Counted from the stretch's first letter, positions 14,201 through 26,400 are shown. The stretch is DNA of 64,000 nucleotides from Acanthosoma haemorrhoidale (GCA_930367205.1 OV884009.1:119115454-119179453), one strand, 5' to 3'. Made by a program: numbers and translations. Notes: generated from the letters alone by a model not told the origin.

Positions 14201-15335
14201 GAGCAGGTGTAGAAATAAGAGAACATCGGATGCAGATAATGATGAACCATGTCAACTATTTGGAGGGAGATAATTCAGAGAGTTGTGTAGTGGGCAAGAA
14301 AGCAATGGAGTTCTATGGAAAGGAAGATAAATGTCTGAAAGATGAGATCTTTTGTTATGGGAGTAAATTGAAGATTTTAAATACAGGAAGAGTAATGAGA
14401 ATTAATGGTTTGGAAAAATTATGAACTAAGGAAATATTATCTATGGAAGGTAGGGAAGAGCCACCCTAATTCTAATAGAGATGGGAGCACTGTGGAATCT
14501 CTAAGGCACTTTATACGAGACAATCAATCATGTTCTAATAGCTTATGTTACTCTTATTTGTATTCTTGTTAATAAAAATTGTCAAAATGTTATTAATAAC
14601 AGTAGTCAACATCACCCTTCATTTTCTTGTTATCTGAACCAGATGCAGACCTACATAGTATGTCAAAATGTCTTTTATTAATAAATTTGATTAAAATATA
14701 ACTTGGTTTTAGCATCAACTAATGATAATTATGTACATTACAACAAATAATCCACTCCTATATAAATTCATGACTAACTATGAACTCCCAGTTTAAACAG
14801 CTAAATTTTTTAACCCTAATTTTACAGATAAAAAAAATGCTACCGGAACTATGGTGGAAAAAATGTATATAATTATTCTAGGAGTATTACTCCGAAATCA
14901 GAAGTTAGATCACAAGGTAGTATTGAGCACAATAGTAGGCCCCAAGTATCCTCAATATGTATATTTCTAATTATAATAAAACATATTTCAGAAGTTTTTA
15001 ATCCAAAATATTCTTAAAAATATGTTATTACTTACAATCTTTGGAGACTGAGGTCTTGCTCAGATGAGTGAAACTATTTTTACCCCCTGTTTATTTTTAT
15101 TGTTATGTTTTAGATTGGAACAAGTTCACGTTCAGACAAAGTGAGAACATACAATTTCCCTCAAGATAGAATTACTGATCATCGAATTTTGAAAACTATC
15201 CATAACATTCCAGTATTTCTTGAAGGTGGAGAAATGCTGGAATCATTGATAACTGATTTGATTTTAGAATCTGAAAAGATAAGATTTGAACAATTTATTT
15301 TAAGTTTGAAGAAAATTAATATTGTCAAATCTTGA
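1952..15335 (+). CDS. MTRF1L: Mitochondrial peptide chain release factor 1-like (mtRF1a type), seven exons
   Basis: The product should release finished peptides from mitochondrial ribosomes at UAA and UAG. Exons join in frame as 1952-2237, 3962-4050, 8285-8465, 11606-11769, 11840-11957, 13310-13446 and 15114-15335, giving 1197 nt and 398 residues (human MTRF1L is about 380). All introns are GT-AG. The first ~35 residues are basic and hydrophobic with no acidic residue, as in a mitochondrial presequence. Visible family blocks are [10 protein letters not shown] (exon 3), [19 protein letters not shown] with the RF1-type PAT tripeptide at residues 217-219 (exon 4), the catalytic [10 protein letters not shown] with GGQ at 261-263 (exon 5), and [14 protein letters not shown] (exon 7). 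PAT without an insertion argues for mtRF1a rather than the MTRF1 paralogue. I chose the ATG at 1952; a TTG in the same frame at 1910 lacks support. No frame break is seen, so the gene looks functional. Confidence 0.93.
2238..3961 (+). other. MTRF1L intron 1
   Basis: An AT-rich intron of 1.7 kb. An open stretch at 3035-3244 has no homology that I recognise and no good start context. I see no repeat or transposon here. Confidence 0.6.
3962..4050 (+). CDS. MTRF1L: MTRF1L exon 2: rest of the N-terminal helix region
   Basis: The exon is 89 nt, preceded by a TTTCAG acceptor and followed by GTAGTC. It encodes [20 protein letters not shown] and ends KIEWQ, a charged helix matching the stretch just before the GGQE block in the family. 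Joining it to exon 1 restores the phase. Confidence 0.85.
4990..5480 (-). pseudogene. R1/Jockey-like RT fragment
   Basis: On the minus strand, around 5400, the sequence reads [16 protein letters not shown], the classic non-LTR RT block 2 (SYRPISLLP), preceded by KGTDHDPT where family members have a GKDP-type segment. A second open piece at 4989-5210 carries no clear motif but is in the same orientation. Frames are broken, and no EN domain or YADD can be recognised. The region is noticeably more GC-rich than the intron around it, as expected for an inserted element. Confidence 0.5.
5930..6195 (+). pseudogene. Tc1-like transposase C-terminal fragment, cut by a mariner
   Basis: On the + strand the segment reads [20 protein letters not shown], then [19 protein letters not shown] and SPDFNPI. 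These match the Tc1 blocks 'LMHDNARPH...YLxEVGI...SPDLNPIEH'. The catalytic D region survives as MDDN, but ARPH is changed. Homology stops exactly where the mariner begins at 6197, and no Tc1 sequence is obvious beyond 7381. Confidence 0.65.
6197..7379 (-). mobile_element. Mariner DNA transposon, about 1.18 kb, inactive
   Basis: Terminal inverted repeats share AGGTTTGATCAAAAAGTAAC near both ends (about 6199 and 7377), and TA dinucleotides flank at 6195-6196 and 7380-7381. The transposase runs on the minus strand. An N-terminal part (about 7200-6885) carries the HTH segment [19 protein letters not shown] catalytic part (about 6875-6500) reads [20 protein letters not shown] and [14 protein letters not shown]. 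In active mariners the first catalytic Asp sits in ITGDETW; here the sequence is ITGNKT, so that Asp is lost. At least one frame break separates the two parts and the second half is eroded. It is inserted in the Tc1 relic. Confidence 0.85.
8285..8465 (+). CDS. MTRF1L: MTRF1L exon 3: [11 protein letters not shown] block
   Basis: It starts after a TTTAG acceptor and ends at GTATGG. It encodes [20 protein letters not shown] and then [20 protein letters not shown], a well conserved class-I release factor segment. Length is 181 nt, leaving one base for the next exon. Confidence 0.9.
8466..11605 (+). other. MTRF1L intron 3
   Basis: A 3.1-kb AT-rich intron. The recognisable item is the 5S-rRNA-derived SINE-like segment at about 11250-11568. 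A region near 10520-10945 looks weakly coding but could not be assigned. The rest shows nothing. Confidence 0.6.
11250..11568 (+). repeat. 5S-rRNA-derived SINE-like element
   Basis: TTAAGCACAG at 11271 resembles the 5S box A (AGTTAAGCA), and GTACTTGGATGGGTGACTGC at 11361-11380 is an almost exact 5S box C region. In 5S rRNA these are about 33 nt apart; here they are about 98, so some 60 bp are inserted. The segment goes on for about 190 bp of non-5S sequence and ends in an A-rich run (about 11560-11568). A 5S head, unrelated body and A-rich tail are the plan of SINE3-type elements. No target duplication was found by eye. Confidence 0.5.
11606..11769 (+). CDS. MTRF1L: MTRF1L exon 4: codon-recognition PAT tripeptide
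   Basis: The exon begins with [20 protein letters not shown] and continues with [23 protein letters not shown] at residues 217-219 is the RF1 form of the PxT stop-codon-reading motif (RF2 has SPF), so UAA/UAG specificity is expected. The donor is GTAATG. Confidence 0.9.
11840..11957 (+). CDS. MTRF1L: MTRF1L exon 5: catalytic GGQ
   Basis: It is separated from exon 4 by an intron of only 70 bp. It encodes [20 protein letters not shown] followed by [22 protein letters not shown] at residues 261-263 is the peptidyl-tRNA hydrolysis motif. It lies 44 residues after PAT, close to the bacterial RF1 spacing. Confidence 0.92.
11958..13309 (+). other. MTRF1L intron 5, filled by an RT relic
   Basis: Most of this 1.35-kb intron is the minus-strand RT relic described at 12060-13200. 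Short AT-rich flanks remain on either side. Confidence 0.7.
12060..13200 (-). pseudogene. Non-LTR reverse transcriptase relic
   Basis: On the minus strand near 12960 the sequence reads [20 protein letters not shown], an RT block with the catalytic YxDD, followed by [12 protein letters not shown] and then [16 protein letters not shown] (the usual 'YKYLGLTFTP' block). Further on, AREEMMKK-like and CP-V-like C-terminal phrases continue to about 12060. Several stops and frameshifts interrupt it. The layout resembles RTE or Jockey-group proteins; I cannot choose between them. Confidence 0.6.
13310..13446 (+). CDS. MTRF1L: MTRF1L exon 6: post-GGQ helix
   Basis: The acceptor is TTTCACCAG. The exon encodes [20 protein letters not shown] followed by [14 protein letters not shown], which matches the CQ-ER-SQ-NK-A pattern following GGQ in class-I release factors. 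It ends KKMQ at GTACAG. Confidence 0.9.
13447..15113 (+). other. MTRF1L intron 6
   Basis: Very AT-rich (1.67 kb), with runs such as a short ATCT/ATAT tract around 14010-14030. An open stretch at 14230-14424 has no recognisable similarity. No transposon signature seen. Confidence 0.5.
15114..15335 (+). CDS. MTRF1L: MTRF1L exon 7: C-terminal domain and stop
   Basis: It begins [20 protein letters not shown], the conserved RSDKIRTYNFPQxRxTDHR block, and ends with a TGA stop at 15333-15335. Downstream AT-rich DNA holds several possible AATAAA signals; the true polyadenylation site cannot be chosen by eye. Confidence 0.92.
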   Translation: MGTSSRSDKVRTYNFPQDRITDHRILKTIHNIPVFLEGGEMLESLITDLILESEKIRFEQFILSLKKINIVKS

Positions 15336-16298
15336 TTGAAATGTCAAAATATATAGTTTTTAAATTATTAAATTACTACTTATTCATATTGGTTCCCCTT
15401 TTTGCATTAGTGGCAAAGCCAATTGTTTCAGCTTATGTTAACTGAAAAGATATGCTTGCTTTGCTTTAATGTTTTTTATGTAAGAGTCATTCAAAGACTG
15501 TTTGTTTTATTGAAATAGTAGCAATATTATTTATTTTTTAAATTGTGCCTTGGGTGTATCACAAACAGTATATTTGGAAGCATAATATAACAGAATGATT
15601 GATAATCACTATGAAAAGACATCTTAACAGTCTCTTCCTTTGTTGATATTTATTGATGAATGATCCATTTATTGCTTATGAAGATTACATAAAAAATTCA
15701 TCATTTTTTTTAATGGTTTATACATAAAAACTGTAGATTTAAAATTTTGATGCAGTTTCTACTAGCATGCATCAAAATTTGATACTTTGTATAATGATCA
15801 TTCAATAATAATGTTTGTAGGCACATTGTGCAATGTTTTTAGTACTAATAATAATCACATAATTATATTTTAAATCCTAGGCTGGAAATTACATCAATGT
15901 AAATATTTATCTTTTTTACATCTAAGTTAGTAACAAGATTACGGAGTCAGTTTATATTCATGATAAAAACTTAAAATAAAATTATTTCTACTTGTTAAAT
16001 CATCTTTGGCCTGTTGCATATACTATCAATTGCAGGGCAGATATAATATTTATTTTCACTATTTAACTTAAAGGTGGAGAGTTGATGAAGGATAGGTAGG
16101 CTTACTTCCATCAAGCCCCATCCTATGAGGTAATTTTATTTCATGATAAAACTACCCTCTAATTCTACAGGGGCTAGAAAAGGGTAGTAACCAACCCCTG
16201 GTGTGTCTATAGGTTAATGTATTATCCTTTTAATAAATTTTTTTTTTTTACTTTTGATTATATCAAGATAGCTGGATAAATATAACAATATAGTTTTT

Positions 16299-16510
16299 GT
16301 GATTGATTCAGACGAGTCACAATTCTCTTTTTATACAACAGATGGACGGATGAGAGCTTACCGAAGGCCTGGTGAGCGTTACGCTGAGTGTAATGTCACT
16401 GGGAGAGTTCAATTCAGAAGTGGTGATGGTGTGGGGTGGAATTTCTTTGATGGAAACACAGAGCTCCATGCCTTCCACAGGGCTTCTCTTAATGCTGATT
16501 TAAATATTAG
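16299..16510 (+). pseudogene. Tc1-like transposase fragment around the first catalytic Asp
   Basis: It reads DSDESQFSFYTTDGRMRAYR and RPGERYAECN, matching the Tc1 family block 'FSDESRF...DGRxxVWRRPGERY'. The Asp of SDES is the first DDE residue and is kept. The rest decays within about 60 residues, with the 'VMVWGGIS' block reduced to GVGWNFF. No terminal repeats found. Confidence 0.7.
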
Positions 16511-17699
16511 CCTTAAATACCTTTGTTTCTTGTAACCTTGAAGATAAATATGTCAATAGAAAGTGTTGAATCAACTTATATAATTGGTTTAGTGAAGTTA
16601 CAGGAATTAATTAATTTAATCTCATTAATTTTCCACCTATCCTAAGTGTGTAAATAGTATCTCCTAATTGGTTAAGCATTGTGGAAGTTTTTGGAATCAA
16701 CGAAAATGTTGAAATACATAACTATGTTTGTTTTATGATTGAGTTATAATTGCTTTAAAGTTTATTTCTGTCCAGAAAGTTTCAGGAAACGAACAAAGAA
16801 TTTGTGACTGAATTACTATTACTTAAATCGCTCGCAAATTCCTGTGAGTCCTATTATTATAGAACCTTTCTGGATTAATTTTTTGTAAATAGTTTCTGCT
16901 TATAGATGTTGAGGTTTTTGGATAAATTTCTTTGGCTATAAATCAGAAATCCACATTAAAAGAGTATATTGAATGAACAAAACAAAACATATAAAAACGA
17001 CTGAGCTATTGGCAATACATATCAGTGTTTACGCTAGGGTATTTAGTAGCTAGTAACCCCCAGAGTTCAAAATTCAACACTCCACACTTGCTGGATCAGT
17101 TTTAACCAATTTTGAATCTTATTATAGAAAATTTTACATCATATGTAGATCTAAGACAGGTTAGAGAAGGACTCTTATTCATTACATAAAAAAAAATACT
17201 TATATGTTTATAATCAATAGTCGCAATAATCACACATCACACATATAGTTGACATCAATTAGATTGAATATCTTAAAAAATTTAAGCTAAGCAATACTAA
17301 TATGTTTATTGAAATTTCAAGATTTCTCTTTAACACACTGGTTTAGAAAGCAAGGCACTCAAATTTTCGTTTTTTATTTAGCAATAAGATCTATTATGTA
17401 ATGTTCTTTTATTATGTTCACCATGTTATAGTTCTCGTTGCTTTGAACTATAGAGATATAACTCATGTTCTCCATTAAAAGATTGGTTTCAATATTTACT
17501 CTTCAATAAGTTCTAGAATAATGCCAGCTTTAAACTCCAATCACATCCCGGTTTTAATTGATTTTCCATGTAACCAATAGCCCTCAGAAAAACCCTCATA
17601 AACGGATAAGTATACTGGAGCCAATTCCAAAATAGCTAGAAAAATCAATTAAATATTCGTAAATACCTAGTGTGGAATGATTCTATGAATAAAACCTTT

Positions 17700-19020
17700 G
17701 GTGTTCAAGAATAATCGACCCTCTGAGAGAGTGCCGAAAGAAATATGAGACAAAATAAAGTATGAGGACCAGGAACCCTTTGTATCAACGTTTGTGGAAC
17801 TCTTTGAAGCTGGAGGTAAAAAGGATTTAGACGAATTTGAACTGACCAAATATCAGAACTACGTGGCAGATCTTCATCCCAAAGAAAAATCGTTTTGGAA
17901 AGCTACCAGACCCTTATTGAAAAAATATAATCGGCAAATACCACGTATACTAGCAGTTAGTTGGTTTATTGCTTACCAGGGATCAAGAAAAAGTTTATGC
18001 TTTCCCCGACCATTACAAAACGTGTTTCTCCACCTCGAACAGAAATGAAGATATTACGGCTTCAATAGAATACGAAGTTGAAGAATATTTGGAGTCGCCT
18101 ATCACATCTGTCCAGTTTCCAGTAGAGTTTGCTTCAACCAATGAATTACAGGATCTTATAAAACCTCTGAAAATAAATAAAAGTTGTGGTCATAACATAA
18201 TCCTTGCCATAGCTATAAAAAATCTACCAAGAAAGGGTATTCTCTGGTTAACGAACATATTTCGTTAGCATGTGTCGTGTAACATTTCAAGAAAATGGAA
18301 ATATGGCGAAATAATCGTAGTTCTGAAGCCAGGAATAGAAAGCTGTAGTTAAATAAGCACATTAACGATTTTAGACAAGTTGCTAGTATCAATTATTATT
18401 GATTGAATTTTTTATTAAAAAGTGACTTAAGTTTTTTCATGCTAATAATCGATTTCCAGTAAAAGCATTCAACCTTATACCTACTATCTAGATTGACCGA
18501 ATACATTGTGCTAGGCTGAAGAGATGAAAAAACACAATTGCCACATTTCTGGACTTTGAGCAAGCTTTCGACTAAGCCTGACATTCCGAACTTCTGTACA
18601 AGTTAAAAAAAATAACTCAATCGCCGTTTGACTTGGAAGAGCCACACCAATAAAACACTTACCGACGCATATTCTAGGCTTGTTATGTTATACACCATCA
18701 TGAACAGGAAATTCCACCTGAAGCCGGATGTTACCATTTTAATCTTCCGCACCATGCTTAGACCACTGCTCAGTTTAGAGCTTAAAAGGCTGGAAATTTA
18801 AAAAAATAAAAACCTAAGGGTTGCTGTGAATGCTCCCTGGTTCGTCAGAGACAAACAACTTCATCAAGACTTACAAATTGGGACAATAAAAGATTTTACC
18901 ACAATTAAATTTATGAAGTACTACCTCCAATCGCAATACGTTGAAGGAGCAATCACACTCAACATTGGAATTCAAACAAATGCTCCTGCAAGACATCCTG
19001 CTGCAAAAAAATTGTAATTC
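17700..19020 (+). pseudogene. Jockey-like retrotransposon RT relic
   Basis: In + orientation, pieces in different frames line up with a Jockey-type RT. They are KEKSFWKATRPLLKK (linker before RT), VYAFPDHYKTCFS, INKSCGHNIILAIAIKNLP (usually 'KxxGxDxI...LK.LP'), GEIIVVLKPG, ATFLDFEQAFD near 18545 (RT block with the first catalytic Asp), and VAVNAPWFVRDKQLHQDL near 18820 (the typical C-terminal 'xxVNAPWxVRNxxxHxDL' block). The YADD block is deleted. This differs from the Jockey family represented by four or more copies elsewhere in the window. Confidence 0.65.
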
Positions 19021-20302
19021 ATCTTTGACAGAAAATTTCATTTTGTATTTTTTCCATACTTTCTTTTTTTTTTTTTTCTTTTGATTCTGTATCTGATATA
19101 CAATTAGTCAATTATCATTATCATCATAATTATGCATTATTTAAATTGTTTTTATATTCTAACATACTTATAATGTATTAATAATAATTAAATTTTCAAC
19201 ATGAATGATATTGTTACGAAATTATATTTAGTTAGGCTTCTCTTAATGGAACCATTCCCCACTATGTCCAGTGAAATTATGTTATCTGTTGTATCCCCAT
19301 GTATGGCTGTGATGCCGAGCTGGAAACACAGATATAAAACAAAATAGTGGATACTGTTGTGAGTGAGAGGCAGTCAGTGCCTTTGTTAGTTCTGAGGACT
19401 GGGAGGATTGGTCTTTCCCATTTGTATGAAATGTGAAGTGCTAATGTCTCTAGGTTAAGTGGTATTCATAGTTTTTATCATGATCCACAAAAGCACTATA
19501 TAACTATCACCTGGCATGTGGGACTGGGTAGGCCCTCTCTCGGTGGGCTCCCCAAAGGATGTTTAAAGACACAAAACCACGGCCTATGACCTGAGAGCTT
19601 ACGCCGAAATAAACTCGATCTACTTGCTGGAAGTTATATCTTCCCCCACAATGCGAGGGTAGTAAATATTTTATTATGCCCAAATAATTAATTTATGTCT
19701 GTAAGTCATTATTGGTTCATTAATAGTGTTTTGGCCGTTTGATATTGGGACTGGCATTGTCTCAAAATAGAGACTAGAGAATAAATATTGTTTTCTCTAT
19801 ATTTTTTCTGGGATTGATTGACAGTTTCTCTTTTATAAATTATTACTCTTATTGTTATAAACTTATCAGTATTTATTTAATGATTAGAAAGGTATTTTAT
19901 GTCATTCTATTTTTTGCTGTAATGAAACGTTTGATGGTAGATAATAATTAAAAATCATGTCTGAATTGGCGATTGTTAAAAGGGAGGGAACAAAGTCAGC
20001 AACAAAAAAAAGGAAACAAAATTGTTTTAAATGTTTAGTTAAGCATGTTTCCATAACAAAGAAACGTATACAATGGTAAAGTAGAGCATTGCATATTTTT
20101 TGCCCTGCACAATTATATAAAGTAGAAATAAATTTTTTTGTTTATAGAAAAATAGTTTTTAGCTCAAACAAGTGGCATTAAACTTGGCTTTCTTTTAACA
20201 CTAACTCGAAGTTTGAATAAACTGCGAGAAATCTTGATATATCAGTTGTTTATTTTGTTGCCTAGTGATCAGCACAGACTGTCTCCAGTCAGTGGTTTCC
20301 CA

Positions 20303-20466
20303 ATGTCGAAAAGAATGAAAAAAGCTTTGGTTAAAAAGCTTGAAGAATTAGAAATGACTAAAAAGGCTAAACTACAAATTGATCGCTACAGGAGACAATA
20401 CAAAATAATGGAAGGTAGTCGCCTAGCGTATAATGAGGAACTTTCAAATCAACTTGACAAATACAG
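20303..20466 (+). CDS. ODAD-family gene exon 1
   Basis: It encodes MSKRMKKALVKKLEELEM and then RYRRQYKIMEGSRLAYNEEL, aligning with the N-terminal 'LQRQFRVMEGDRQAYxEE' of CCDC63/CCDC114. The donor is GTAGGT. The frame is open upstream to 20213, beyond a pyrimidine-rich TGTTTATTTTGTTGCCTAG, so the exon may begin at about 20267 as an internal exon. Confidence 0.8.
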
Positions 20467-23400
20467 GTAGGTGAACAGTGCATTTCATTATACTTACTTT
20501 GTCCTTTGTTATGACTGAGAACATATTAGAAGTTCTCATTAAATAAATTATGTCATGAACATTTTGTGGTATAATCCTATGACTGGCAGGTAACTTTTCT
20601 TTCAAGTGGCGTTCTAATGTGTTACACTCAAATTGTAAATTTACATTTACTAATCGTTCCAAGGATCAGTAGCCTCACTATTTTTTTTTTTACTTGTTTT
20701 TAATTTTTACCGAATAATTTTTTTTGGGTAAAATAAATTTATCTAAAAAATAGCTTTAACTAAATTGAACTTATAAAAATACATATCAACTAATTTAAAT
20801 TCTCTACTGTGTCCTAACGATGGGGAAAGATAATGACTGTAAATCGTAAAAAGCTTCAGAGGTGGGGCTTGAGAAATGATAAAAGTTAGTGAAAGGTCCC
20901 TACTATTTTAACGCATTATTTTTGCCATACTTTTCATTATTTTTTTAAATAAAAAACTAATCAGCATATTTCACAGTGTTGTGGGGGTGTACCTTTGAAC
21001 TACGTGTACTCTGTGTAATCAAGTATGTTTTTTCAATGATCGCTACTCGTGAGCCGTTTTAGGAAGCGCTGCAATGGTAAGCAATTGAAGCAGATTAAAA
21101 TTGCCATTGGAATGATTGCGTCCCATTTGCACTGAGGCACTATATAAAACTCAAAGGTGACTCAAACTAATTTATAATATGCAATGTAATATTAAGTCCT
21201 TTTCTAGGAACTAAAATTTGAGGTAAATGCCAACAATTAATTTAATATAATGTTAAATGATTTTAATTTATCACGCATGAAAAAGATACCTGATTGCGAA
21301 ATGATATCAATAAGCCGTACATTCGCTTTATAGTAAAAAGATTTATTTTTATTGATAATTTTATGAGAACATGATATTGAAATATGATTGGCCACTATTA
21401 CACCTAATATTATATTAGTGATGTCTTCGGTTGGCCTGCTGTGCTGACGGAAGTAGATAAGGACTCAGACGGGACCAAGAATATGGGAGGGTATCACGAG
21501 GATCTCAGATAACACCGAGTTAAAACAGTAGCAAGGTAGAGTGGAGTAGTCCCATCAAGCCCTGAACCCCTGCTCACTGTAGTTAATAACCCTAAACCTA
21601 GAATTTACCTGCTTCTAACACCTACTGGCATAGACGAGGAAAGTGTTGAACACGGCATTGGCCAGGAATCACAAAGAATTTGTCATGTCTACGGTGAATG
21701 AAATTATTCACTGAAAGAAGCACCAAGTCTTTGAGTAGCTCACGATTTCTCCACTGCTGGAATGACTTATGTCGGGCCACTTTTATTTGTATCCCCTTCT
21801 GAAATAGCTGAAGCCGCTAAATCTGTTACTTCCGGCTGGTGGCTAAAAAGCGATGCACCGTACAGCGGAGCCGGTCTGAGTATTCTCATCTATGAGACGC
21901 AGTGCTATGTTGGAGTAGGTAAGTAAGGTGTGAGAGTAGACAGGAGTTCTTACTCACCAGTATTAATTTTCTCGCAAAATGACCACAAAAGTGGAGGTGG
22001 CTGCCCAGGTATGCATTGCAGTTAGCTTGAGAGTATGAGCATGAGAGTATTACGCAGTCAGTCTTTCCGGCGTTCACTGTAATGTTCAGCTTTCCAAATT
22101 TATCGCTGATTCGCCCTGTTGAAGGGCTTTTTTGAACTTCCAGAAGTGGCCACGATGTAATCAGCAAAGGCAGCTACTGTGTGTTCTTGTACCGGGATCC
22201 AACGATTTCAAACGTGTAGACATAGAAAAGTACTGGGATAGCCCGGTTCCTTGAGGTACTCCACATGTCAGAGGCACAGCTTCTGAGAGGCTATCACTTG
22301 CCCGCATCCATAGCGATTTGTCGTTCGAGAAGCTACCCTGCATTGTATAGAGCTGATTCAGGAATTACCGGTCACGAAGCATCCGGATCAGTGTCCCCTA
22401 GGACACTTAGTTAAAAGCATGAGTGGAGTTAGTGAGATCATAGCCGTAGCTAGGTTCATGTTAAAGTCATGGCTGGCTTCTGACTGTAATTTCACGAGGG
22501 GATGTTCTGTACTGAGGCAGAGCTGAAAAGCTGTCATGTCATATTATGTTACCCACACTGTTCACGCACAGTGCTCTTTAAGATAATTCAGAATAATTTT
22601 CTCGAGGATCTTCCCCACGTGTGTTAGTAGGCTGATCGGTCGGTGTGGCCAGGGTGATCGCTCCTGGTTAGCTTCAGTAATGGGAACAAGGTGGTTTCCG
22701 TGGGTATAGAAAGTACCACACCTGATACAAACATCGTATCGGTTGGGGAACTGTACTATAGCTCTCATCTGTTCCAGGAGAACCGTTTGTATCCCGTCTT
22801 ACTTTGATGCCCGGCATCACTGGTACTGGCGAAGAATCGTCTCCAGTAGAAGAAGTGGGTGATAATCGCCTATACAGCCATGATGTCTTCAGCACAGTGG
22901 TAGGTCCTGTCTAACGCCCCCCCCACTCCTGAAGCCCGTTGTTTTGATTTTTTCCTAGCCTTCTAATTATTTTTAGTTTCGCCTGCCATCCCTAGGTAAG
23001 GACCTTATCTCGTGGATCGCTTTTGTTGGAGATTTAAGGTGTAGTCACCAAGTTCCCTCTTCCTGGTTAGAAAACAGTCGATTAAGGGTCATACTGCTCA
23101 CTATAGTTTTCCCCTCCTGCCACCAGCTGATCCGTATGGTCGTGAATGGCATCCCGTTAGTTCATCGTGACAGTACTATTTTTGGCTGATGCCGTTCGTT
23201 TTATTAACCCTCGACCTATTAACACCAGGAAGGTGACAGGGATGTGAGTCTCCCCAGAGATATACTGTTATACAGATGATCCAAAGTTAGGTGATTTTTG
23301 GAGAAGGGTTTTAGATGAAGAGGAGGCACCTAATATGGATTATACCTGTTTGGGATAGGCGACAGATAATGGCAAACTAAAGGGAAGTGATCAGCAGTTA

Positions 23401-26400
23401 TCTTCATTAATACTCTTTAGACACGTGTCTTGTGTCTTCACCGAAGTCATAAATTGAAAGATAGTTGCTGACACGACAAGGGCCGAACAAGAGTTGCTAC
23501 GGAACCAACCAAATTACGAGCACGTTTATATACAGGTGTACAGACCAGCCGATATATTTTAATCACTAAGATTATACTAACAATTGGACAATGGCCTTTA
23601 CCTAAGCGTCAACTAATCGACAAATATAGAAATGACTTGAAGAAATTCATTGACACAGTTGACATCACCCAGTTCCAACATTAAGTAATTACCGAAGTAC
23701 ATTATTTTAATATATCGTGTTACTTTATAATTTGAATTTTGCACAAATTATTTCTGAATGGTGTTAATATGAATGGATATATAAAATATCCTTTTTGGAT
23801 GGAGGATGATGTATCGACCACCCCTCTCCGCTTAAAGTTACAGCGGATTTGGACTTTGTTTCGGTTCTAATGCCGTTGTTGATTCCATTTTCAGGGGGCA
23901 ACTAGAGCAGTTACTATTTGAAAAAAACGATTTGAATGTAGGAGGAAATTTCACCTCTTCTTCTTCCTCAAATCTATGCAAGGAAAAAAAGTACAACAGA
24001 ATAGTTCAGAAATTCAAGCAAAAAGTAAGTTGAAAATTTTGTTATAAATTAAAAATATTTATTTCCTCTTAATTCGACTAAAGATCGAATCTAGTCTTGA
24101 AGATCTTTTAAAATAACGCCAGTACAAAGTATATTGATTTATAAATCATAAATTTGCAACAATGTAAATCTATTGTCTGTTAGGTTTCACTTAAAGCTGA
24201 ACTAAAGAAAATTCGTACACAGCTGTTAAACCTTTCGTCTCAGATAGTAACTCACGAAGCAAGTGTGGACCATATGAGATTGAAACGGATAGACAGGCAA
24301 GCGAAACAAGAGGCTTTGAAAGATTTAGGCTCCAGGATCACTTACTTTGAATCACAACTTAGCATGGTAATCCTTAATTCGTGTATTTGTTCAGCTTTTA
24401 ATCATCGCTATGATCCCCAGTTTTGTAACTAAACTGTTTAAAATACGATTTTTACATCCTTTTTTTAATAGGTTTCTAAACAGTTATTAATTATTGTTTG
24501 TTCTTCTAAAATCCTTTTCTTCTGTATATTGAATTTCTCCTCATTACATATTAAATTGTAGGCATTTTAAGACATTTCCAGAGAATATCTTTCTCACAGG
24601 CTATATTGATATAAAACGCTTTATTCTGGGTACAGTTCGTTCGCTTAGAGAATGTGAAAATTTCAATAGTATTATCTTAGCCAACGAACTGTAGCTGACA
24701 AAAATAAAGAAAAAAAAATTACATAGCATTACACATATTTGATAAGCTTATGACTAGAGCTGGGTTTTATATGTAATGAAAAAAGTAAAATATGTACATA
24801 TATATTTATTTAATTTCCCAGAAATATGTAAAAACGTTAATGCAATTACAGTAAGCTTAGTGGTTAACATTTTATAAACTCAACAAGTATTTTCAAATCT
24901 TAAATAAAAAAAAATGTTCAAAATAAATACATGATATGAACAAACAGACATAAAGAAAAAACATTGAACAAAAGCTGTACTACATGCATTTTCAAATTTT
25001 CAAAAGAAAGCTGCGACGATCAGGCCAAGCTATGTATTGGGGTTGACAAGAAAGGAATTACGGTTTTTTAATGTGAAATAAAACTTTACAAAAAAATGAA
25101 CTTTAATCAGTCAAATATCTTCCATTCTGTTCAATGACCTTTTGCCATTTTTATGGTAACTTAATGATCCCGCGCTCATAGAACGTCTTATGATTTCCTT
25201 ATCAGCAAAAAACTCAACCAAGTGCGGTTTGAGGTCATATTTATTACTGAAATTTTTACCATTTAAGAAGTTTTGTAATCCGATGGTGCAAGGTTGTAAC
25301 TGACATCACTTCCCAAACAAGCTCCAATAGTTTCTTACGTGTTGCTGAAGATCCATGAGGCCTCGCATTGTCGTGAGTTAAATAATCTTGTTCAAGGATA
25401 GTATTTTAAAAAACTTTATTATGAATAACAATCATAACACTGGTATATATACAAATAATAATGAATTACAGCTCTAGAACATTCCTTGCCTAAGGCAAAA
25501 GGACAAGTGTGGGGTTTAGGATGTGGGTAGTTTATCTAAGGAGGCAGGTAGTTTAGGGCTAGGCGGGTTGTAAAAGAACAAAGGAAGGGTAGACCATATG
25601 TCTCAACTCAAGTACATATTTCAGCTAAAAACGAATATTACATAACTCTTCCCTTTTTTAGGTCCTGAACTCCTGGGCAGGTAATAGGGTTTGATGGATG
25701 TTGTTGGAGGAGCTTGGTAAACAACTCTGGGGATATCTATTGGGATAGTTTTTGAACAACAGCCTTTACAATATTTGTGATATATAAAAAATAAGATTGT
25801 CACAATGATTACAATAGTAATGGATAATATAGAATATATATAATTATTTTCATTGGTTGTTAAAGATATTAATTCTACTTGAGTTACATTTAATTGAGGT
25901 ATAGTTGTTATATTATCGATTTGGATTTAAAAGGAGTTATCATATAATTGGTGATATTTATGAGCAGCAATATGATTATGAATGAGAGTAATTTTTTTAT
26001 AACAATCTACATTAGATACATTAATCAGAGCAGTGTCTGGAAGAAAAATAGAGTCGTTATTATAACAATTATCTAATTTAGGTGTTCTTATAGTTAGGTA
26101 TACATTTAGTTCATCAATATATGTTAACATTAGGGTTAGTATATTTAATAAAATTACATTGAGATATTTTACCATTATAAAGGATATTAGAGGTAAATAA
26201 ATAGTATTATTTTTGTTGCAATTGTCTAACTTACGATTGTTAATAATAGTATATGAATTTTTATCGTGAATATAATTAATATTGGATAGTTTATGTTGAT
26301 TATAATTACATTGAACTGTAGAATCTAATAATATAATATTTTGTTTATACATTCATTAAGCAGTAAAGTAGGGTTAGTAAAATAATAGTTATTCATAAGA

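Larger units (their letters stand above)
15336..20302. other. Intergenic region between the two host genes
   Basis: About 5 kb, AT-rich. It includes the release-factor 3' UTR, a Tc1 fragment (16299-16510), a Jockey-like RT relic (about 17700-19020) and a poly-T run near 19065. The promoter of the second gene should lie in 19.2-20.3 kb, but I see no convincing element. Confidence 0.5.
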
